Origin: an uncultured Clostridia bacterium
Lineage (GTDB): Bacteria > Bacillota > Clostridia > Oscillospirales > Ruminococcaceae
Assembly (NCBI GenBank): GCA_947168885.1
Contig: CAMVNQ010000001.1
Span: 496,001-560,000, forward strand
Direction of reading: 5' to 3'
Length of the DNA: 64,000 nucleotides
Made by a program: the position numbers and the translations under genes. Positions within the stretch are counted from its first letter, which is position 1. Each line of letters begins with the position of its first letter. The notes beneath the pieces are model-generated. The model was not told where the DNA came from and did not search any database. It saw only the letters and a program-made list of their open reading frames with translations. This document shows, one piece after another, positions 31,257 to 38,879 of this stretch.

Positions 31257-32670
31257 ATACTTGGCTCCTATAATAGCCTGCATAATGGTTTTCACATCTT
31301 TATATATTGATACAAATCCATTTGTAATATCTGTTTATGCTGCTTCGGAAAAGCTTTCAGCACCAACCGGATTTAAAGCTGATGTAACCGCTGACACGAT
31401 AGTTTTGCGTTGGAACAAGGTAAGTGGAGCCGATGCATACCGTGTATATAAATATAATCCATCAAATAACAAATATGAACCATATAAGGATGTTGTAAAC
31501 AATCGCTGCCGAGTACACGGTCTTTCAGTCAATACAAAATACAAGTTTAAAGTTGCGGCGCTTGTTAAGAATGAAGATAAGTTTTTAGTTCAGAAGAAGG
31601 CGAAGGTTAGCGTTAAAACAGCCAAACAGACTGTAAACAAAGATGAAATCACAGCCGAATCAGTAGCTGATCAAATTGAACTCGAAAATGCTGACGGAAG
31701 CCTTCGTATCCATTTCATTGATGTGGGACAAGGCGACAGCACATTTATTGAACTTCCTAATGGTCAGACGATGCTTATTGATGCCGGAGAGATAGATCAA
31801 GGTGATAAAGTGGTAGCCTATATTTATGAACATGGCTATGATACAATAAACTATGTCGTCGCGACTCATGCTCATAGTGACCACATCGGCGGATTACCGG
31901 ATGTTTTGGATAACTTCAATGTTGATGCAGTTATTATGACTTCTGACAAAAGTGACACACAGATCTTTACACATTTATTTACCGCAATATATCTCAACGG
32001 TGCGGATCTTCGATATGTTCTTGCCGGAGATGTTCTGATAAAAGAGGATCAGCTGCTTGTGGAAGTAGTTGCTCCTAAAGATCTTTTCGATAATGATCAC
32101 AATAATAATTCTGTAGTCATAAAACTTACTTATGGTAATAATAAGTTTCTTTTTGCGGGAGATGCAGAAAAAGCAGAAGAAGCTGCGATCAGGACAAATA
32201 TAAAATGTGATCTGCTTAAAGTAGGTCATCACGGCGGCAAGACATCTTCAAGTTATAACTTTTTGAAAAAGGTTAATCCGAAATTTGCGATTATAAGTTG
32301 CGGGCTTGATAATAAATACGGTCATCCCACAAATGCTGTATTGAATCGCCTTAAGAAGAGAAAAATAAAGCTGTTTCGTACAGATTTGCAGGGAACAATC
32401 ATTGTCGAGTCTGACGGAAATACAATATCAATTGATAAAACCCCATTTGATTATACCCAGAATACAACAACGCCAAGTGCCGTATCGGACAACAATGACC
32501 CATCTCAGGAAATAACCTATGTTCTAAATGTTAAAACTCAAAGGATACATTATCCTTGGTGTCCGTCGGTCGAGGAGACCAAAAGCAAGAACAAGAAATA
32601 TACAACTGATTATAATGCTGCGATAGAAGAAGGATTTAAACCATGCGGTCGATGCAACCCAAAGGGCTGA
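31234..32670 (+). CDS. Secreted metallo-beta-lactamase-fold protein with Fn3 and Cys-rich tail
   Basis: 478 residues. Signal peptide 1-38, a fibronectin type III domain about 40-130 (APTGFKADVTADTIVLRWNKVSGADAYRVYKYN), then a ComEC-type metallo-beta-lactamase domain about 150-410: IHFIDVGQGDSTFIELP, THAHSDHIGGLP (metal site near 210), FAGDAEKAEEA and LKVGHHGGKTSS. The tail (IHYPWCPSVEE...GFKPCGRCNPKG) resembles the small metal-binding domain found at the ends of many extracellular nucleases and competence proteins. The likely activity is extracellular phosphodiesterase or nuclease; substrate unknown. First large gene of the Hxs-type cluster. Confidence 0.8.
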   Translation: MIKMKWRKYLAPIIACIMVFTSLYIDTNPFVISVYAASEKLSAPTGFKADVTADTIVLRWNKVSGADAYRVYKYNPSNNKYEPYKDVVNNRCRVHGLSVNTKYKFKVAALVKNEDKFLVQKKAKVSVKTAKQTVNKDEITAESVADQIELENADGSLRIHFIDVGQGDSTFIELPNGQTMLIDAGEIDQGDKVVAYIYEHGYDTINYVVATHAHSDHIGGLPDVLDNFNVDAVIMTSDKSDTQIFTHLFTAIYLNGADLRYVLAGDVLIKEDQLLVEVVAPKDLFDNDHNNNSVVIKLTYGNNKFLFAGDAEKAEEAAIRTNIKCDLLKVGHHGGKTSSSYNFLKKVNPKFAIISCGLDNKYGHPTNAVLNRLKKRKIKLFRTDLQGTIIVESDGNTISIDKTPFDYTQNTTTPSAVSDNNDPSQEITYVLNVKTQRIHYPWCPSVEETKSKNKKYTTDYNAAIEEGFKPCGRCNPKG

Positions 32671-32709
32671 TGCTTGGCATTGATTATCACAGCACATTCG
32701 GGAGGATGT

Positions 32710-33090
32710 ATGAAAAACTATATTGGGAAATATGATACAAATATATATTCAAAAGAAGTGGTTATGAAAGCAGCATATGCGTTTATAAAAGACTACTATA
32801 TACATCTTTCAAGCGATGATGACAGCATAATAGTTTCGTTTACTGCGAAAGATGATCGGGAGCTTTCGGATAATATAGGCGCTGAATTCGAAAACGAACT
32901 GCTTTCTCAATCTGTGAGGTATCATGTTTATAAGCAGACACATGTTATAAGAGAAATACTTATGGCACGAGCTATGGCTTCAACTATGGTATATGAAAAT
33001 GATCCGATAGAGTTGTTTGACAACGATTCCGACGATGATCTTGATAATATTTTGGAGGACTGGTTCAAACATGAAGGAATTTCAAACTGA
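32710..33090 (+). CDS. hxsD: HxsD-type protein of the His-Xaa-Ser system
   Basis: 126 residues. The pattern IYSKEVVMKAAYAFIKDYYIHLSSDDDSIIVSFTAKDD... EFENELLSQSVRYHVYKQTHVIREILMARAMASTMV fits HxsD, the small partner in His-Xaa-Ser systems (YSxEAVxKAAY..., EFxNELLxQxxR..., IRxxIxAxAxxxT). HxsD may serve as a peptide-recognition or chaperone subunit for the radical-SAM enzymes; its function is not established. The start at 32710 is chosen for GGAGG; 40 bases after the preceding stop. The C-terminal 25 residues are acidic. Overlaps the next gene by 20 bases. Confidence 0.75.
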   Translation: MKNYIGKYDTNIYSKEVVMKAAYAFIKDYYIHLSSDDDSIIVSFTAKDDRELSDNIGAEFENELLSQSVRYHVYKQTHVIREILMARAMASTMVYENDPIELFDNDSDDDLDNILEDWFKHEGISN

Positions 33091-33283
33091 GATATATGAT
33101 AAAAGTTTTTATGGACGGGATATAATTGATGCGGCTATAATCGCATATAAACCGTTTGCTACCATCAAACTGAATGATGACGGTTCATGTTGGAAATGTA
33201 CCTTCGATGTAAAGGAATATCCCGAACAAATGATAATTAATGAGTTTGGAAATTATCTTATAGAATTGTCACAGGCAAAATAG
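33071..33283 (+). CDS. Second, shorter HxsD-like protein
   Basis: 70 residues: IYDKSFYGRDIIDAAIIAYKPFATIKLNDDGSCWKCTFDVKEYPEQMIINEFGNYLIEL. It has the same order as HxsD (start of strand, helix with AxxAY, strands with KxxxxDG, EFxNxLI) but lacks the C-terminal IRxxIxxA helix. It is a likely paralogue or half-domain that could pair with HxsD or with the A24 protein. ATG overlaps the end of hxsD. It is not a family member I can name with confidence. Confidence 0.5.
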   Translation: MKEFQTEIYDKSFYGRDIIDAAIIAYKPFATIKLNDDGSCWKCTFDVKEYPEQMIINEFGNYLIELSQAK

Positions 33284-33287
33284 ATCT

Positions 33288-34358
33288 ATGATATATTTAG
33301 AAGCGCTGATGCTTACGATTGCTTTTTCAGTCCTGATCGTGTCATCAGTTAACGATATAAAAAAAGGCATAATACCGAATAAAATACTTCTTGCAGGGTT
33401 GCTCTCAGGAATTGCTTTTGATGTAGTCTATTACTTTTTCTTTTACCAAGAAGGCTTCGCGAATTTCATAATTAATCTTGCGGTTGTAACTTTTCTTTCT
33501 CTACTATTCTATTTCTTGAATATATGGGCGGCGGGCGACAGTAAAATGCTTATAACTGTTTTTGCTGTTATACCTTCGAGGTTATATTCGCCTATGGCTC
33601 TTAATGTATTGCCATGCTTTGTCCTGATAATGTGTGTATTTATTTCTGCATTTGTTTATGTTATTTCGGATACAGTAATAAAGTCAATACAAGAAAAACG
33701 AAAATTACAGATAAAACGGAAAAAACGAATTACCGGTAAACAGATATTATATATAATCGTTTCCTATTTTTTCATTTTGCTTACAATGCTGTTGGTCAAT
33801 ATGCTAGTTAGCATAATACTATCGATTTGGGACGGCGGACAAGCATACATTACATTGATGATAGATTTTGTAATAGCCCTGATATTGATAGAAGTGAGAA
33901 AACATATATCCTTCAAAGCGACACTGGTAATGATCGGAGTAATGACTATAGTGCTACTAATAGCTTTATTTACTGGCATATACACGATCTCGACCGTATC
34001 ATTTGATTTTAAACCGCTGATTGTTGTTATCATAACAATCATTTTAAGGCTTGCGTCAGAAAAATACAATTATTCCGAGATACCTGTCAGCAAACTTAAA
34101 CCTAACATGATACTATCCGGAGTATCTGTAATGCAGATGAATATGTCGGGCAACATAGAGAATTTGCCTACTGCAATAACCGAAGACAGAAACGCAAGAT
34201 TGTCACAGGAACAAATTGATGCAGTAATAAAGTGGTCGGAAACCGACACTGGCACATCTTCGATCATGATAGTAAAGAAAATCCCGTTTGCGATTTTTAT
34301 TCTGATAGGAACAGTATTGTTTCTTGGAACGGAGGCAGCTTTTATATGGTTCGCTTAA
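33288..34358 (+). CDS. A24 prepilin-peptidase-like membrane protease with C-terminal extension
   Basis: 356 residues. The N-terminal 120 residues match A24 aspartic peptidases: VNDIKKGIIPN with Asp23 and AAGDSKMLI with Asp84, the two catalytic positions, between membrane helices. More helices follow, then a soluble domain (LKPNMILSGVSVMQMN... TEDRNARLSQEQIDAVIKW) and a final membrane helix. A24 enzymes cut prepilin-type leaders on the cytoplasmic side. No pilin genes are present, so its substrate here is probably a cluster product such as the His-repeat protein, whose N-terminal region has a membrane helix (inference). It overlaps hxsC by 13 bases, tying it to the radical-SAM genes. Confidence 0.78.
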   Translation: MIYLEALMLTIAFSVLIVSSVNDIKKGIIPNKILLAGLLSGIAFDVVYYFFFYQEGFANFIINLAVVTFLSLLFYFLNIWAAGDSKMLITVFAVIPSRLYSPMALNVLPCFVLIMCVFISAFVYVISDTVIKSIQEKRKLQIKRKKRITGKQILYIIVSYFFILLTMLLVNMLVSIILSIWDGGQAYITLMIDFVIALILIEVRKHISFKATLVMIGVMTIVLLIALFTGIYTISTVSFDFKPLIVVIITIILRLASEKYNYSEIPVSKLKPNMILSGVSVMQMNMSGNIENLPTAITEDRNARLSQEQIDAVIKWSETDTGTSSIMIVKKIPFAIFILIGTVLFLGTEAAFIWFA

Positions 34359-35446
34359 TAAACAACTATAATCTCGGACATAGATTAGCTATAGTTGAAA
34401 GAAACAGCACATCAGAATTTAGTGACAGTTTTGAACATATTTTTATCACTTCCGACAGTATATCATTCTCTTCCGATGGCAGTAAAATGTCTATAGATGA
34501 AAAAACTTACGAATATCTGAATGGACTGGATACCGGCGACATCGTAAGTATTAATCAAAAAGGTCTTTGCTATATTTTACACAGCGGATATAAGGATGAC
34601 ACCGTATTCTTTATGGGCGGCAACTGCAATTCCAATTGTGTTATGTGTCCTGCCGGAGACGCCGAGAGAAAAAATGACTTCTCGGATCAATGGAAGGAAA
34701 CGTTGAAGCTTATAGAAATGCTACCGGAACGGATAAATTATTATGTCGTTACCGGCGGTGAACCGACCTTGAATAAAGATGCTTTCCTAAAAGTTATTGG
34801 TGATATATCAAATAAATTATATGATTCGCCCGGTATCGTTCTTACAAACGGACGTTCGTTTTCTTCAAAAGAATTAGCCGATAGTTTCAAAAGGGTTGCT
34901 CCAAACGACATTATGGTTGCTATCCCCATACATGGCAGTACAGAAACACTTCATGATGCTGTTACAAGGGCGGAGGGCAGTTTCAGACAATCCCTGAAAG
35001 GTATAAGAAACCTGATAGAGCGTAACATTCCGGTAGAAATACGCATAGTTGTCACAAAGATGAATTGCGATGATCTGCTGAATATAGCAAAACTCATTGT
35101 AAAGTATTTTCCCTCTGCCTATCGTGTGCATTTCATCAGTCTTGAAGTCAGAGGTAATTGCATCAAAAACAAAGACCTTGTCTATATTGACCCTGAACAA
35201 TCCTTTCAGAAAAGCAGATTGGCAATCGATCACTTGCTGCAAAACGGGATAAATGTTGGGCTATATAATTATCCGTTATGTAATGTTGACAGAAAATACT
35301 GGTTTCTGTACAAAAAGAGCATTGCGGGAGAAAAGGCAATTTATGATGAAAAATGTGCCGATTGCACTATGAAAGACAGCTGCGGTGGTTTATTTGTAAG
35401 TACATTAAAAACTGTACACCCTGCTGTATATCCGATAAATAATTGA
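34346..35446 (+). CDS. hxsC: Radical-SAM maturase HxsC
   Basis: 366 residues. The [4Fe-4S] motif is CX3CX2C in FMGGNCNSNCVMCPAGD (about residue 90), the CNxxCxMC form of HxsC. The N-terminal 85 residues include GDIVSINQKGLCYIL, matching the HxsC lead-in. A TGGEPTL motif follows (YYVVTGGEPTLNKDAF), then a barrel and a C-terminal Cys cluster CADCTMKDSCGG that may hold an auxiliary cluster. In Hxs systems HxsB and HxsC are paired and are thought to modify a His-x-Ser repeat protein. The start at 34346 is chosen for GGAGG and family length; the upstream frame to 34232 is overlap with the A24 gene. Confidence 0.82.
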   Translation: MVRLINNYNLGHRLAIVERNSTSEFSDSFEHIFITSDSISFSSDGSKMSIDEKTYEYLNGLDTGDIVSINQKGLCYILHSGYKDDTVFFMGGNCNSNCVMCPAGDAERKNDFSDQWKETLKLIEMLPERINYYVVTGGEPTLNKDAFLKVIGDISNKLYDSPGIVLTNGRSFSSKELADSFKRVAPNDIMVAIPIHGSTETLHDAVTRAEGSFRQSLKGIRNLIERNIPVEIRIVVTKMNCDDLLNIAKLIVKYFPSAYRVHFISLEVRGNCIKNKDLVYIDPEQSFQKSRLAIDHLLQNGINVGLYNYPLCNVDRKYWFLYKKSIAGEKAIYDEKCADCTMKDSCGGLFVSTLKTVHPAVYPINN

Positions 35447-35456
35447 GAGGTTAATA

Positions 35457-36851
35457 ATGCTGAATCATTTTAATTTCCGCAAATTTAAAGATAAAGTATT
35501 GATAACAAATGATTTTGGCAGTTATGCATTTCTTGATAACAATACTTTTAAGAAATTTGTAACTAACAAGCTTGATAAAACCTCTGATTGCTATGAAGCT
35601 CTAAAACATGAAAACTTTATAATTGAAAAGCCGAATGAGCTTTTTGGCGATGAGATGAAGGAAAAGTTACGTGGTATAAAAAGCTATGCACTTAGCGGGA
35701 CAAGCCTACATATATTTGCGATAACGAATGCCTGTAATGTAAACTGCGTATATTGTCAGGCTAAGGATAAATCATCATCGCTTACAGGATTTATGAGTGT
35801 CGAAACTGCCAGAAAAGCTGTGGAAGTAGCGCTTCAAGCACCCGGAGACAGTTTGACATTTGAAATACAGGGCGGAGAACCACTACTGAATTTTAATGTT
35901 GTTAAAGAAATTATTGAACATACGAATGAAGTGAAAGGCAATAAAGAGATTCTCTTTACCCTTGTATCTAATTTAGTAGCCCTCGATGACGAGAAATTAA
36001 AATACCTTGTGGATCATAAAGTCTCGGTATGCACGTCTTTGGACGGTCCGAAACAAGTTCAGGAGAACAATCGAAGATGCAAAGTATCCGGCAGTACATT
36101 TGATTATGCAACTAAAGGTGTAAAGAAACTCCAAGAAAACGGGATATGCGGCGGAGCTATACAGACAACAACACGGTATTCTCTGCAATATCCGGAGGAG
36201 ATCGTCAATACATATTTCGAGATGGGTATGCACGGGATGTTCATCAGAGCACTGACCCCGCTGGGATTTGCAAAAGCCGATTGGGAAACGATAGGCTATT
36301 CACCGCAGGAGTTTCTTGAGTTTTACAGAAGGGCATTTGACAGGATACTTGAAATAAACAGAAACGGGCATTGTTTTCCAGAACTTCATGCATCGTACTT
36401 TCTTAGGAAGATGCTTCACGGTACAGCGGTCAACTACATGGAGTTACGTTCTCCGTGCGGAGCAGGGATGGGACAGCTCAGTTACTATTATAACGGCGAT
36501 GTCTATACCTGTGATGAAGGAAGAATGATTTCCGAAGCCGGTATTGACGCTTTTAAACTCGGTAATGTTTATGAAAACAGCTACGACGAGCTTATGGCAA
36601 ATCCGGTGTGCAAAACACTCGCTATTGCGTCTGTAGTAGAGAGCCTCCCCGGTTGCAGCGATTGTGTTTATAATCCTTACTGCGGAGTTTGCCCTGTTGT
36701 AAACTACGCTCACGAGAAGGATATTTTCCCTCGTTCGCCCAAAAATTTCAGATGCGAAGTTTATTCCGGCATGATGAATATTTACTTCGATAAGTTATTG
36801 AACGGCGACGAACAGACATTAAAGATATTCGAATCATGGATAAATGATTAA
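35457..36851 (+). CDS. hxsB: Radical-SAM/SPASM maturase HxsB
   Basis: 464 residues. An N-terminal 85-residue region precedes LHIFAITNACNVNCVYCQA (CX3CX2C), EIQGGEPLLN, CTSLDGPKQVQENNRR and a SPASM domain with seven or more cysteines (SPCGAGMGQLSYYYNGDVYTCDEG... PGCSDCVYNPYCGVCPVVNY ... FRC). The CNxxCxYCQ form, the SLDGP motif and tandem placement after hxsC support HxsB. SPASM proteins use two auxiliary iron-sulfur clusters to make carbon-carbon or carbon-heteroatom links in peptides. Ten bases after the hxsC stop; the next gene, the His-repeat protein, follows after 21 bases. Confidence 0.85.
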   Translation: MLNHFNFRKFKDKVLITNDFGSYAFLDNNTFKKFVTNKLDKTSDCYEALKHENFIIEKPNELFGDEMKEKLRGIKSYALSGTSLHIFAITNACNVNCVYCQAKDKSSSLTGFMSVETARKAVEVALQAPGDSLTFEIQGGEPLLNFNVVKEIIEHTNEVKGNKEILFTLVSNLVALDDEKLKYLVDHKVSVCTSLDGPKQVQENNRRCKVSGSTFDYATKGVKKLQENGICGGAIQTTTRYSLQYPEEIVNTYFEMGMHGMFIRALTPLGFAKADWETIGYSPQEFLEFYRRAFDRILEINRNGHCFPELHASYFLRKMLHGTAVNYMELRSPCGAGMGQLSYYYNGDVYTCDEGRMISEAGIDAFKLGNVYENSYDELMANPVCKTLAIASVVESLPGCSDCVYNPYCGVCPVVNYAHEKDIFPRSPKNFRCEVYSGMMNIYFDKLLNGDEQTLKIFESWIND

Positions 36852-36872
36852 GACATAACAGGAGGATAAAAA

Positions 36873-37361
36873 ATGAATGAATTAAAATTACCGCACATCA
36901 AAGAAAGCATTTCCAATTTCTTATATGACGAGGAAGGAAATATTTCAAGGAGCAAAATATTGGCTGTAGGCTCTATGATGATCGTAATGGGAGTTCTTTT
37001 AGGCACGGAGGCATCTGCCGCACACAGAAGTCACTCGTCACATCGTACACATAGTTCGCACAGAAGTGGTAGCCATTCTTCTCATTCAACTCACTCAACA
37101 CATTCTAATCACGGTTCACATACCACGCACTCTAATCACTCGACACATTCAACCCATAATACCCATTCTACACACTCGACACACAGCAATGCTACAACTG
37201 TAACTCATTCTAATTCCACAAATATTACAGCTCCGAAAACATTCCAATCGCCCTATAATATTGCCGGTAAAGAAAGCGCGCTCTTGGGTACTCACGCTGC
37301 TACCACATCATCCGGCGGAACAAAAACAGTAAACAATCTTGATGTTACAAAGATAAAGTGA
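36873..37361 (+). CDS. His-Xaa-Ser/Thr repeat precursor (HxsA-like)
   Basis: 162 residues. Residues 1-26 form a charged cytoplasmic segment, about 27-49 a membrane helix ending in Ala-Ser-Ala-Ala, then 18 consecutive His-x-[Ser/Thr/Asn] triplets with one two-residue slip (HRSHSSHRTHSS... HSTHSTHSN), then a Thr/Asn/Ser-rich tail (about 60 residues). Only Ser, Thr, Asn, Arg or Gly occur between the His. This matches the repeat protein of His-Xaa-Ser systems, the assumed substrate of HxsB and HxsC. The mature product probably lies outside the membrane. Many of the repeats use Thr and Asn, unlike the Ser-dominant family name. AGGAGG lies 6 bases upstream of the ATG. A metal-binding, sugar-linked or cross-linked surface polymer is possible; no function is known. 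Confidence 0.8.
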   Translation: MNELKLPHIKESISNFLYDEEGNISRSKILAVGSMMIVMGVLLGTEASAAHRSHSSHRTHSSHRSGSHSSHSTHSTHSNHGSHTTHSNHSTHSTHNTHSTHSTHSNATTVTHSNSTNITAPKTFQSPYNIAGKESALLGTHAATTSSGGTKTVNNLDVTKIK

Positions 37362-37380
37362 AGAGGAGAGGTGATATATA

Positions 37381-38145
37381 ATGAAAAAGAAGGTACTTTC
37401 ATCAATAGGTATAATAGCTTCCATTTGCATGATTTTTGGGCTTTCCTTATTATTCGTGCAAAGTATTCCGACATCTGCCGATAATTATGATGTCGTTGAT
37501 TTTGAACTTGATGATTTTTTATCTGCAAGCGAAATAGATATTTCCGACACTTATGAAACAGTCGATCTTGAATCGGATATAACCGATTATTCTGCAAGCG
37601 GTAAAACGATTGAGTATATTAATAACTATGGTGATTTCAAATTTAATGCAAACGATAAGGGAAAAGTTGCAAAATATACAAGCGATTCGTTAAAAGAAGG
37701 GTATCTGATAAAAGGTTCCGCAACTTTTGAAAAATACGATATAAAATTCAGTGGGTCATTCTATGTCAATACATCAAATCGTGTTATGCTTTATAAAGGT
37801 GATATGACGTTGCCTAACAGCGACAAGTATAGCGGTACATTTGACATTGAAAACAAAGGAAACAGTTACAAGAAAGGCACATACACGTGGAAAAACGGCG
37901 AGTCATATAAAGGAAAATTCTCAACATACAGCACCAAAAATTCTTCTGGTACTAAAGTGTTGAAGTCGTGCCTTGACAGTGGCAGCGATAAAAGCTATTA
38001 TTACTTCGAAAGTGAGAAAGAATATCTGTACATCTCATTTGCAAAAGGAGTTCCTACCGGAACCGGTACATATTATAAATCCGGCAAAAAATATACTGTG
38101 AAATATGATGCCAACGGAAAATGTATATCCACAAAAGAAGCATAA
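37381..38145 (+). CDS. Secreted MORN-like repeat protein
   Basis: 254 residues. A signal peptide (MKKKVLSSIGIIASICMIFGLSLLFVQ) is followed by an acidic linker (about 40-75) and beta-hairpin repeats of the MORN type (KYSGTFDIENKGNSYKKGTYTWKNGESYKGKF, then GVPTGTGTYYKSGKKYTV). MORN-like repeats bind surfaces, lipids or other proteins. It follows the His-repeat gene by 19 bases with an AGAGGAGAGG site and is translated just before a lipoprotein, so it probably acts outside the cell with the modified peptide. Exact role unknown. Confidence 0.65.
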   Translation: MKKKVLSSIGIIASICMIFGLSLLFVQSIPTSADNYDVVDFELDDFLSASEIDISDTYETVDLESDITDYSASGKTIEYINNYGDFKFNANDKGKVAKYTSDSLKEGYLIKGSATFEKYDIKFSGSFYVNTSNRVMLYKGDMTLPNSDKYSGTFDIENKGNSYKKGTYTWKNGESYKGKFSTYSTKNSSGTKVLKSCLDSGSDKSYYYFESEKEYLYISFAKGVPTGTGTYYKSGKKYTVKYDANGKCISTKEA

Positions 38146-38879
38146 TCTATAGGATCATATTATGCTTTTGGACAATATGTGTTATAAGTATCGGTTCATG
38201 TAAATGGACTTCTGACACTAAAGAAATATCATCTCTATATGATAATGTTCTGTCGTGTGTTCTCAACGGAGATACGGAATTAGCGCTTAAAGAACCGGCA
38301 ACAATAGATGAGATTACGAATATATACACACATATTTATGAGTATGAACCTGCGGTAAACGGGCTGTCCAAGTCAATTTCTTACAAAAAGCTGAATGATG
38401 ACAGTGATTTGATTGTCTTGATCGGGTTTGTTTATACTTTGTCCAAAGATGAAATAATAGAACGCGATACAGCAACTAAAGGAATAATTGATGAAATATC
38501 TACCACCATTCCTTTCGATACTGATATAAACTCAAAGCTGCAAATGATAGTTGAAGCAATTACAGACGGACTGATTTATGATGATGAATCTCCCGAATGC
38601 AATACATCTTATGCTACACTGTGTAAAAAATCAGCTAATTGTCAAGGTATTTCCAAAGCCTTTGTTATGGTTTGCCAACAGATGAATATAGATGCCGGAT
38701 ATTGCATTGGCAAACTGAATGGGATCAAGCATATTTGGAATTATGTGAAAGTTGATAATTACAGTATTCAGATCGATTTGACAAGTAATGATAATAAAGA
38801 TTATATTCTAAACGAGCCATATTCTGATGGTACAAGATCATTAGACGGATTCATTGAGATGGATTGTTTCGATTTTTAA
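38121..38879 (+). CDS. Transglutaminase-like cysteine protease lipoprotein
   Basis: 252 residues. A signal sequence with lipobox ISIGSC (about residue 27) anchors it to the membrane. The C-terminal domain has the transglutaminase-core triad: Cys173 in SANCQGISKAFVMVCQQMNIDAGYC, His in KHIWNYVKVDNYSIQIDLT and the following Asp. Members act as peptidases or cross-linking enzymes. It overlaps the MORN gene by 25 bases, so it is coupled. Being the last gene of the Hxs-type operon, it might trim or cross-link the secreted His-repeat product (inference). The 3' end overlaps that of the opposite-strand gene by 29 bases. Confidence 0.7.
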   Translation: MYIHKRSIIYRIILCFWTICVISIGSCKWTSDTKEISSLYDNVLSCVLNGDTELALKEPATIDEITNIYTHIYEYEPAVNGLSKSISYKKLNDDSDLIVLIGFVYTLSKDEIIERDTATKGIIDEISTTIPFDTDINSKLQMIVEAITDGLIYDDESPECNTSYATLCKKSANCQGISKAFVMVCQQMNIDAGYCIGKLNGIKHIWNYVKVDNYSIQIDLTSNDNKDYILNEPYSDGTRSLDGFIEMDCFDF

